Under the pieces are notes generated by a model, which saw nothing but the letters and a program-made list of their open reading frames with translations, made no database searches and was not told the DNA's origin. Below are positions 1-9,200 of a DNA stretch of 64,000 nt, piece by piece; within the stretch, counting starts at the first letter, position 1, and each line of letters starts with the position of its first letter. The stretch lies in contig NC_087385.1 of the NCBI RefSeq assembly GCF_963675165.1, positions 4,326,412-4,390,411 on the forward strand, read 5' to 3'. The stretch comes from Halichondria panicea (Eukaryota; Porifera; Demospongiae; Suberitida; Halichondriidae). Made by a program: the position numbers and the translations under genes.

Positions 1-3000
1 AATAGATAGACCACCCAACCTATCACAACATTTTTGCCCACCAGAAGGACAACTGGGAAATGCTGAGTTTGGCGTATTCACAAATGAAGGGGGGACCCTC
101 TACTCTGCACTGCACGGTGTCACTGTGATCATCCCCCCCAATGCCATCCCAGAAGCCTTCTCCCCATTTTCTCTCTCCATGCACTTTTATCTGCAACAAC
201 CGTTCACTCTAATGGATGATGCAGACCCTTGCTCTGTGATAGTGTGGTTACATCAAGATCCTCACTTTCATTTTCTCGAGGAGGTCACTGTCAAGATTTC
301 CCATGCCGCCGTAGTTGATAACTTCCTCTGTGTATTGACTTGGGGTAAAGCCAAACAGCTGAATCTCAACACCAAAGTCCCAGCTGAATTCAGCGGTGGA
401 TACCATGCTGTTATCAAAGTCAAGAATTTTTGTCCAAAAGTCACTACAAGGAAAAGGAAACGAGAACAAAGTGGAAGTAAGGATTCAAAAAAAGTGAAGT
501 TGGAGTCTACGGCCGGGGAAGATGAGTCTGGTTTCAAGTACAGCATAGCCTGCAGCATGCCCTCTGATCAATCAACGGGAGACTGGAAGGTGCAGTTTGC
601 AGCTTGTCAAAGCAACCCCACAGGGATCTTGGTATGTTGAAACTGATTATAGACTGGCCCACTATGCTCATTGTTTTTACATACAGTTGTTGAGGCAGTT
701 GCCAAAGAAGCAAATTGGTAAAAATTACTCTCAGGCGGATGATGTTGAAATCAGAGGAGGCTTCTTTAAGACATTTCCAGACACTTGGAGTGATAGCAAT
801 TGGGCTGTGAGGCCGGCGTTGGTCAGTACAAAAGTCACAATGTACATGCATGTACAGCAAGATCATGATAATTATTGGAGTTTGTTCTCTATGCTGCATT
901 TATGTGTTGATTTGTGATTTTATAGATATCTGAGGAGCAGATACTGCGTGTTCCAAAACATAAGGCGGGACAGTCCTTACTCTACCCTCCCACTCTGTGC
1001 TTTGAGGTATCCCACTTGAGTGAGAATGACCATTCCAAGCTGAGGCAATGGATAGTTGCGCAAGGAGCAGTCGTTGTTGATGGCAATACACCCTCCTTAT
1101 TTATTTCATCCACCCCACCATCTATAATGAAAGGTAATTAAATTAGCATGTGTCTGTCTGTGTCTACTATACATGTAGTATAGTTATAATGCAGGAGTGT
1201 AGCCAGGATGTTTTGGAAGGGGCAATGGCGGTCCATCCAGAAAAAAGGAAAGGGGGGTTCCAAACAAACCGGCACGCAGTGAAGGGTTACGCCCACTTTT
1301 TGTCACACGTGCAGTAAGACTAGGGAAAATTCTATTCTCAGTCAGGGGAAATCCCATCTTAGACTTGCGTAGAGCTACAGACAGTCAACTAGCTACTAGC
1401 GCTAGCCTAGGCTAACGATTGAGTTGATACATTAAAACAACAGGTATAATCAAATTACAATAAGCAGCAAAAAACTGATAAATAGCTAGCCGATAGGTAT
1501 AGTAAAGCCATAATAGCTAGACTGAAAGAGGGGGGGTTCCATAGCACCCTGGGATCTGCCACTGAGGGGGCCGAGTCAAAAGTGGTCGCAAAAAACAACC
1601 GTTTTCAGCCGCACAGCGCCGAAATGTTTGCCTGGAAACCATGCCTCTTAATAATGACGTCAATTAGATTTACAGCACCACTCCATAGAAGAACCAACTG
1701 TCAATTTGTTCTATTTATGAACCATTTCCTTTTCGTAATTATTATGTTGTGGTGTATTATACAGTGCAACCTCTGTTAGCAACCACCTCCGAATAAAGGC
1801 CAGCTGTATATCGGCCAGGTACCCAGGTCCCAAATGAACAGTTTGTGTACAAAACAACCCCTCAACAAAGGCCACCTCTGTATAAAGGCCAAAACATTGA
1901 TCCCCAAAGGTGTCCGTTATAGAGGGGTTCCACTGTAGTTAGCACACAACCATAACCAACAACCTAATATAAAGCTGCTGTTGCTGGTACACATTCGATC
2001 GATAGTACTACTCTGAGTGCAAATATAGCTAGATCACAAACGTTGAGGTCTTGAAACTTTGAGCGGCTATATTTGAGGCAACCAGCTAGGTCACTGTAAT
2101 GCGAATATTTTGTTGGTTAGAACAATGACGGTAGAAGCTATAGTTTAGCTAAGAACGAGAACTAGTCTATAGATTTAGACCAGAATAACTCACAGTTTAG
2201 AGACTAAATCGTTTTGTTTGCCTACTAGTTAACTAACTGCAGCAAGATAGGGAGTGCTCAGCTAGACAATCAGATACACTATAACCTGATCGAGCTGAGT
2301 ATATTAGAGATCCAGAAAAAGGGGGGGTAAGTTCCCCCTTTGCATGTCACCCCCTGGCTATGCCATCGTGACTGTAATACACTGCAGTAGCAGATCCAGG
2401 GGCTATGCCATCGTGACTGTAATACACTGCAGTAGCAGATCCAGGGGAGATCCCAGGGTGCCATGGATTGTGCAATGGATTCAATCATTGTACCTGTTAT
2501 TTTGGTGTATCAACTGCCAAAAAAGTTCAGAGTCAATCGTCAGCCTAGGCTAGCTGTTGACTGTTCATAGCAGCTCTATGATGGAACTTCCCTTGTGGTT
2601 GAGAATGGGATTTTTCCTGCATGACGTGTGACCGGAAGTGGGCGTAACCAAAACAAATTTCGGTATCCGCACGGCTTTTACTACTCGATCATTGTACATG
2701 TGCTAATGCCTCTCGGCATATTTTGCTTGCTTCAGAGTGTATAGAAAAAGAAAAGTAGACTGGTCAAACTCAGTGTAGAATCTTGTGTTGCACAGTCAGC
2801 ATATTAGAAGTGGCCATGGTTTTCGTGATTCAGTCTACTGCACGTGATATTTAGATTTAGTAGCTACACAAAAAGTCTCCTAGTGCTGTGTCAGTACGTA
2901 CTTAGCTATAGCCTTCATTACTCAAGTTGACAACTTGCATGCTATGCCTATGGTGGTGAGCACCACGTGCATTCGAACGTCACTTATCAATGATCTTGTG

Positions 3001-4203
3001 GTAACTGCATGTGTGGTCTAGTCACTTGAGTTGCCACTATTATAGTGGTAAACATTGCACAAGATTCTACACCGAGTTTGATCAGTCTACTTTTCGTTGT
3101 GCAAAGTGACGGCTCCCGAGTCTAGTACAACTTTGCAGCTCATTTCTGGCTCTTTTAGCTAACAACAAAGAGCTATATAGCGCTTTAGTGCAGAGCTAAT
3201 TCGAATAGAAACTTTGTGCAAACAGATTATGCTACGAAAGATTCTGAATAGTCTGGGGAACAGCCTTCACTGCAAGTATAAAATTAGCCATAACTCAAGA
3301 AAGTTTGCAAATCCAAGAAAACGTGGCTATATAGAAGCCTATAGAAGCCGTTCGTTTTTATCGCATTGCAACCATTAAGCAGTTACAGCTGGAACAGATA
3401 CACACACACAGTCAGCTTTTACCGTATTCCTCGTGCGGCTACGCCTCGAAGCATAATAAACACAATATTTCTTCCTCTTAGGTGAGAAGGTCCTCTTCAC
3501 CACCCCCTATCTCTATGGTGTTGATAGTGACATCATCAGAGTCCTTACTCACCAAGGCCAGGACGTTATTCTCGATACTCTAACGTCTGAGCACCTCAAG
3601 TTCCTCGCAGACATCAGTCTACAGTTATCCGACACTCAACAGCTGTGCGAAGCATTGAACATCAGACCTAACGACAAAGATTTAGATCCCTTCACAATTC
3701 TTGGCAACTGGGTGGCCAGTCAAGGCAGAGCCGCTAGCTTGATACGACTCAAGGAGCAACTCAAGACTATAGACATTATCGACATTGCTGTGTGTGAAAA
3801 CAAAGACTCGAGTGACCTGCTCAGTCCACATCTAGAAGATTGTTCGATTCTGGACATTTTCATGATGAAAGATAGATCGGCACCAAGTTATAAAGCCCTG
3901 CTGAATCTGTCTAGAAAGTTGGAACACTGCTGGAAGAATGTTGGTCGTCTACTAGGAATCTCACCCAACGAGTTAGACAATATTGCTCTACGCTCGAAAT
4001 CGCATAATATTATCGATCCACCGTCGTACCAACTGATTGACAATTGGCAGAGGAGAGAGGGGAGGGGAGCTACCTTCGGGGCACTCTTCAAGGCCATTCA
4101 TCGAATGTTTGACCATCAACTAGAGTTGGTCAATGATGCTCATCTCTTCTGTGTACGTTTTGTTAATAATTATTTACCCATCCCTGCACTAGAGTCTAAT
4201 TAG
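1..4203 (+). CDS. ZU5 / tandem death-like domain protein, copy A (5' partial)
   Basis: Exons run <1-631, 687-821, 926-1133 and 3482-4203, with GT-AG junctions and continuous frame (codons start at base 2). Exon 1 encodes a ZU5-like domain (GGTLYSALHG, IIPPNAIPEA, DPCSVIVWLH) and then a basic linker with KRKREQ and KKVKLE clusters that could be a nuclear localisation signal. Exons 2-3 encode a module I do not recognise (ETWSD-type and SENDHSK motifs). Exon 4 encodes two death-like helical domains; the second carries the pattern WKNVGRLLGISPNELDNI followed by NWQRREG. The family resembles UNC5/PIDD-type adaptors (ZU5 then death), which act in cytosolic signalling; the role here is inferred. The tripeptide that is HFC in the other copies is NFC here. 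The N-terminus lies outside the window. Nearest relative is copy C, nearly identical through introns. Confidence 0.8.
1223..1564. mobile_element. hAT-like MITE with 5-bp target duplication
   Basis: Left end CAATGGCGG and right end CCGC/CTGCCACTG form imperfect terminal inverted repeats. AGGGG flanks both sides (1218-1222 and 1565-1569). It sits in intron 3 of copy A; the same insertion is present in copy C at 14795-15204, so it predates the duplication. No coding capacity is seen. hAT-type elements with 5-bp duplications are known; the assignment is by termini only. Confidence 0.6.
1762..1935. mobile_element. pogo/mariner-like MITE
   Basis: CAGTGCAACCTCTGTTA at the left and its imperfect reverse complement ending GGGGTTCCACTG at the right, flanked on both sides by TA (1760-1761, 1936-1937), as expected for Tc1/mariner/pogo insertions. 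174 bp, non-coding, in intron 3 of copy A. Confidence 0.6.
2356..2445. repeat. 45-bp tandem duplication
   Basis: Two adjacent identical 45-bp units beginning GGCTATGCCATCGTG (2356-2400 and 2401-2445). They lie in the long intron 3 of copy A. An open frame crosses them but shows no protein similarity I recognise. Confidence 0.85.
3146..3464. repeat. Dispersed repeat family, copy 1
   Basis: Shared blocks include AGCGCTTTAGTGCA, AACAGCCTTCAC, AGAAGCCTATAGAAGC, a CA-rich run, and the end block TCGTGCGGCTACGCCTCG. Related copies are at 8700-8857, 16262-16530 and 37760-38118. This copy ends about 17 bp before the last exon of copy A, so the intron's 3' region abuts the repeat. Class unknown; non-coding. 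Confidence 0.7.
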
Positions 4204-4764
4204 ATTCATTCTCCAAACTATTCTCATCATGTTTTTAGTTAGTACTATTCAGCTGTATGGCTTAATCACCACTTTGACATAGTTAAATTTGATAATATCA
4301 CTTCCAAAAAATTAGCAGTCCAACTAATGTTTAGTGACATGTGTGATTGAGCTACTGGTACGAACCACTTTATCGGAGAACAAAGGGCAGGGGAGGTAGC
4401 AAAGATGTCGTTCTAGTAGTGTTAAAAGGGCAAATAAAGCTTATGGACAGTGCGGTACACGCTTTTACTCTAGTGTGTATATACAATGTGTGGCACCAGA
4501 GATAGTATAGTATACCTAGTGGCACAGTACTCGAAGCTAATGCATCGTGGGTACAAAAACATGTGGATGTCTGACCATTGGCATTCAGTGCCTCCCACCC
4601 CACACATAGACTACAGATCGACACTGTAGCAGCTTGTTCTTCAGTAATCCTTGAGCTTGAGAACTAGAACAAGGTAGCTGACATATATAATAATATAGTA
4701 CATGACAGGATGATGATACAGCTCCCTGGGGATTTCCCTCTGATCTTGTATTCAGAGGAGGCTG

Positions 4765-5173
4765 GAACCACTTGACCTTAGCTAATTAAGGTCACTAATT
4801 GGATTTATCCAAACTTCTCTTGCAGACTACTTCAAGCCTAGTTTTTAGTGTCTGTCAGTCTTATTTTTCAGGGGGGTAAAATTTTATTTTTGCCACTAAT
4901 TATTTTGCTCAGAAGCAGATACAAGTATCAAAGCCAGCTAGCTAGGCAGTGACCTCGAGAACAAGCCGCTCATGATATCTAGGCTAGTGTACAAGAGTAA
5001 GACTTTTGATTGTATCTCTGCTTTTGAGCAAAATTGGCGAAAATAAATTTTGACCCCCCTGAAAAATAACGTTTTAAACTGATAGACACTAAAAACTAGT
5101 AGTCTGCAAGAGAAAGTTTGGATAAATCCAATTAGTGACCTTAATTAATCAATTAGCAAAGGTCAAGTGGTTC
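4765..5173. mobile_element. Foldback (long inverted repeat) element
   Basis: Begins GAACCACTTGACCTT and ends AAGGTCAAGTGGTTC. The arms stay complementary over roughly 150 bp, through motifs such as TTGGATTTATCC / GGATAAATCCAA and the G/C runs GGGGGGTAAAATTTTA / AAATTTTGACCCCCC, with a short unpaired centre. No ORF. No clear target duplication was found. Confidence 0.75.
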
Positions 5174-5207
5174 TCCTTCGCGTAAGCGCGCATAGATAAA
5201 AATAGTC

Positions 5208-5250
5208 TCATGAATCAGCCGCACTTGGAAAGTGCGGTTGATTCATGAGT
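5208..5250. promoter_or_regulatory. 20-bp-arm hairpin upstream of copy B
   Basis: CTCATGAATCAGCCGCACTT is followed after a 3-base loop by its reverse complement with a single G/A difference (a G-T pair in RNA). It lies 86 bp before the start codon of copy B. It could be a structured 5' UTR element, a protein-binding palindrome or a tiny inverted-repeat insertion; function is not shown. Confidence 0.5.
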
Positions 5251-5335
5251 TTTAGTCTAGACTGTAATTTATAGGTCTGCTCATAATTATATTTCTAGTC
5301 TGCTGTAAAGGTCGATCGTGTGACTATTTACGATA

Positions 5336-8173
5336 ATGGAGCCTAAGAAAAATGAATGCTCTGCTGAAGCTCCCAGTCAAGCTGTTGGACAACCAGATTT
5401 TCACGGTATCTCACCTGGAAAGGTTATTTATGATGCTGGAGACTCATTCAAGAGGTTTATGGCAAGTCATACCAAAACACTTATTAAGCAAATGATTACG
5501 AAAAAGATCATAAACAAAAAAATCGGCAAAGCAATCAAAAGTCAAGAAAATTCTTCAGACTTGCTTCTGGCAACAATGAAAAAAATGTCTCTGGAGGAGT
5601 TTGTGACTTACCTTCGATTGTTACTGGCCATTTCTAAATCTGAAGAACAGGAAACGGATGCAAAAATAGGAGCGGAAAAAGACGCCCAAAAGTCTTTGTA
5701 TGTGAAAACTATCAAAGACGATACGATAAATCTAATGAGAATCATGAAAGGCTCACTTGAAGCAATGAAACCCTCACCTGGTTCAGAACTACACGCTGTA
5801 GTTGCTGAGTTTGTGTATTTAGTTTCTCAAGACAGCAGCGATCGAAGTCAAACCACTGTTTCTCAAGACGTCAGCGATCAGAGTCAAACCATTATTTCTC
5901 AAGATGACTGTCTTCAAACTGTTTGTCAAGACGACAGTGATCAAATACAAACCACAGCACAACCAGATGTAGATTTACCACCTAACCTTTTTAAACCACC
6001 AGAAGGACATCTTGGAAATCCTGTATCTCACTTCTTCACAAATGAAGGTGGGACCCTCTACTCTCCGCTGCATGGTGTCACCGTGATTATCCCCCCCAAT
6101 GCCATCCCTGGAGCCATCCCCAAATTCTTTCTCTCCATGCACTTCTATCTATTACAACCATTCACTCTAATGGATGATGCAGATCCTTGCTCTGTGATAG
6201 TGTGGTTATACCAGAATCCTCGCTTTCATTTTCTCGAGGACGTCACTGTCAAGATTCCCCACGCTGCTGTAGTCGATGACTCCCTCTGTGTATTGACCTG
6301 GAGTAAAGATAAACAGTTGAACCTCAACACCGAAGTCCCAGCTGATTTCAGCGATGGATACCATGCTGTCATCAAAGTCAAGCATTTCTGTCCGAAAGTC
6401 ACTGCAAAGAGAATAAAACCTAGACAAAAACCTACCAAAAAACGATCAGGAGGAAGTAACAATTTGAAAAAGAAAATGGAGAAGTTGAATAGTGGCAGTT
6501 TGGAGACATCCATTGATGAAGGCCTGGCAAGTCTCACTAACAGTACAGAGGCTGATCCCAACACAAGACCCCTCCCTCGTCAAGATGCCATGGAGTGTGA
6601 CTCTCCAGCTGTGCCAGTCTCACAGGACAGTCTAACGACTGAGGAAGATGAGTCTGGTTTCAAGTACAGCATAGCCTGCAGCATGCCCTCTGATCGATCA
6701 ACGGGAGACTGGAAGGTGCAGTTTGCAGCTTGTCAAAGCAACCCCACAGGAATCTCGGTAAGTTGAAACTGAAATTATTGTAGACTAACTCATATACTTG
6801 TGGCCACAGTTGTTGAGGAAGTCAGCAGAGGAGGTATTTGGCGGATATGTCTATTTTTATCTGGTGGAGGATATTGGAATCAAGGGGGGCCAATTTGAGA
6901 TGTTTCCAGAGACTTGGAGTGACAACATTTGGAAGATAGATGCGTCTGAGAAAAAAGCGTCTGTGAGTACAGTACAGAGTCTATACTTTCATTAAGCTAT
7001 TCAGTGATGTGTTTGTATACAAAAATAAAAAATGTACATGCAGCGTTTCTTAACTGTAAACTATTCAGTGTTTATCATTTCAGATATCATTTCAGATATC
7101 TGAGGAGCAGATACTGCGTGTTTCAGAACACTGTGTCTCATCTAAGACGGAATCGTCTGGGCAGACCTTTCCCAATCTCCCCAGACTGTTTTATGACGTG
7201 TACCACATGAGTGAGAATGACCATTCCAAACTTCACTGCTCAATATATGCACGGAAAACGATTGATGTTAATGGCTATACACCCTGCTTCATTATCACGT
7301 GTACCCCCATGGGGAGGATACCCATTACAAAGAAAGGTAGATAACATGTCTGACAGCATAATGGTACAGCTCATTTGATGATTTCAATGAATATCATATC
7401 GCTTTGAACGCTTCCTGTCCTCACTGCTTATTATTGCATATCTACTCCTCTTAGGCGAGAGAGTCCTCTTCACCACCCCCTATCTCTATGGCGTTCACAG
7501 TGACATTATCAGAGTCCTTACTCACCAAAGCCAGGATGTTGTTCTCGACACTCGAACGATCGAACATCTCAAGTTCCTCGCAGACATTAGTCTCCAGTTA
7601 TCCGACACCCAAAGACTGTGCGCAGCATTAGACAGACCTGACGACGCAGATTTAGATACCTTTACAGTTCTCGGCAACTGGGTGGCCAGTCAAGGCAGAG
7701 CCGCTAGCTTGATACGACTCAAGGAGCAGCTCAGTGCCATAGATATTGTCGACATTGCTGTTTGTGAGAACAAAGACTCGAGTGACCTGCTCAGTCCACA
7801 CCTAGAAGATTGTTTCATTCTGGACGTTTTCATAAAAGGTGACACGGCATCAAGTTATACAGCCCTGCTGAATCTGTCTACAAAGTTGCAAAACTGCTGG
7901 AGGATAGTTGGCCGTCTACTGGGAATCTTACCTAAAGAGTTAGACAAAATTGATCTACCGGAGGAGAAATTGTATAATATTATCGATCCGCCGTCATACC
8001 AACTGATTTTCAATTGGCAGAGGAGAGAGGGGAGGGGAGCTACCTTCGGGGCACTCTTCAAGGCCATTCATCGAGTGTACCACCATAAACCATTGTTAAT
8101 CAATGATGCTCATCTCTTCTGTGTTCATTATGTTCATAAATATCTACCCATCCCTGTACATGTGTTTCATTAA
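5336..8173 (+). CDS. CARD-like / ZU5 / tandem death-like domain protein, copy B
   Basis: Exons 5336-6757, 6810-6962, 7096-7336 and 7455-8173 join in frame to 844 residues. The start is the ATG opening MEPKKNEC. Residues about 37-101 are helical and CARD-like (SFKRFM, LIKQMI, DLLLATMKKMSLEEFVTYL). A Ser/Gln/Asp-rich spacer with SQD repeats follows (about 150-220), then a ZU5-like domain (about 233-355) ending in H350-F351-C352, a basic linker (about 356-385), and a DESGFKYSIAC module continuing through exons 2-3. Exon 4 holds death-like domain 1 (about 640-705) and domain 2 (about 735-815; WRIVGRLLGILPKELDKI, NWQRREG). No signal peptide or membrane segment: probably cytosolic or nuclear. ZU5-death proteins elsewhere are receptors or apoptosis/NF-kB adaptors; function here is inferred only. 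All frames are intact. Confidence 0.85.
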
Positions 8174-8861
8174 ATTCCATTCGCCAAACTATATTATTTT
8201 TATGATGCGTATAATTATATAGCTCGTACCATTCAATAACCTTCATTTATCATCATCATCTATAGTAACCACTTTGACACAGTTACATCATTTTTTACAA
8301 TAAACTATTCAATAACATCACTTCCCCCCAAAAATTGCTAATCTATATGTCAAAGCTATGATGTCACCAACTATAGCAGTGCGCTACATTTAATATAATG
8401 TTCAGTTAGGATTTAACATGTGACTTTGAGCCACTGGCACTGGCCACTTTATCGTTGATGATTCGACTGGAAAGCTCGGTAGGGAGGTAGCAAAGATTGA
8501 GACGTGGTACGGCTGCAGGGGGGGGTTAGTGTTAGAGAGTTGTGAGTATATATACATCCAATGAGGTGGTCTTCAAAAAACCTACAAATGGGTACCAGTA
8601 CAATATTATAGCTGCGTAGAAAGGTTTTTAAAGTGAGCACGCTAAGAAAAACGAAGTTTTAGAATGCTTGCAGTGATGAGTGGATCATGAATCTTTGCAG
8701 CTCTTTTCTGACTATTGAGTATTGTAGCTGACAACAGCTTAGCGCTTTAGTGCAAGGCTAACTCAAGTCATAAGTTAAATAAAGTTTGTGCGAACAGATG
8801 ATGCTACGAAAGATTTTGGATAGACTGCAACAGCCTTCACAGTGAGTCAAATTAGGGACGG
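8174..8861. other. Intergenic spacer downstream of copy B
   Basis: The first 500 bp match the downstream flank of copy D (about 24898-25415), showing that the duplication included 3' flank; similarity stops near the GTGATGAGTGGA motif. The rest is a truncated dispersed repeat (8700-8857) that ends at the transposon boundary. No gene seen. Confidence 0.65.
8700..8857. repeat. Dispersed repeat family, copy 2 (truncated)
   Basis: Matches the first half of the copies at 3146 and 37760 (AGCGCTTTAGTGCAAGG, GTGCGAACAGATGATGCTACG, CAACAGCCTTCAC). The second half is absent, and sequence after the transposon does not resume it. Confidence 0.65.
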
Positions 8862-8903
8862 TGTCATAAAATTTTGGGCCCCCCCATGTTTAGGCCTCCC
8901 CCG

Positions 8904-8963
8904 GGCCTAGAATGTTAACAGTTTAGGCCCCCCAGGGGGTCCAAACTGTTAACATTCTAGGCC
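8904..8963. repeat. Subterminal hairpin of the Ginger1 element
   Basis: GGCCTAGAATGTTAACAGTTT pairs with AAACTGTTAACATTCTAGGCC, separated by a G/C-rich apex of CCCCCCAGGGGG. The arms extend to about 29 bp. It lies 42 bp inside the left terminus and may serve as an extra transposase binding site. Confidence 0.8.
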
Positions 8964-9200
8964 CCCCACTGTGAGATTAGGCCCCCCTCTTTTCTGCAGG
9001 AACAAAAAGCGCTTACGGACTTACTATGACTTCTGGCTATTAGCTGACTTATCTATGCATGATACTAATGGACAAAGCAAAGGGAGTGCTATGACACTAT
9101 GACTTCTAGCTATTAGTTATCTGTGAACCCTCACCTCAGATCCTGTCAGAGAGTGTATAAAAGTAGCAGATATGTTAGCAGGCATGTTACTAAATCTACC

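Larger units (their letters stand above)
4204..5335. other. Intergenic spacer between copies A and B
   Basis: No gene is supported. It contains 3' flank of copy A (about 4204-4700), a foldback element (4765-5173), a short perfect-looking hairpin (5208-5250) and about 85 bp before the ATG of copy B that must hold its promoter or 5' UTR. Confidence 0.6.
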
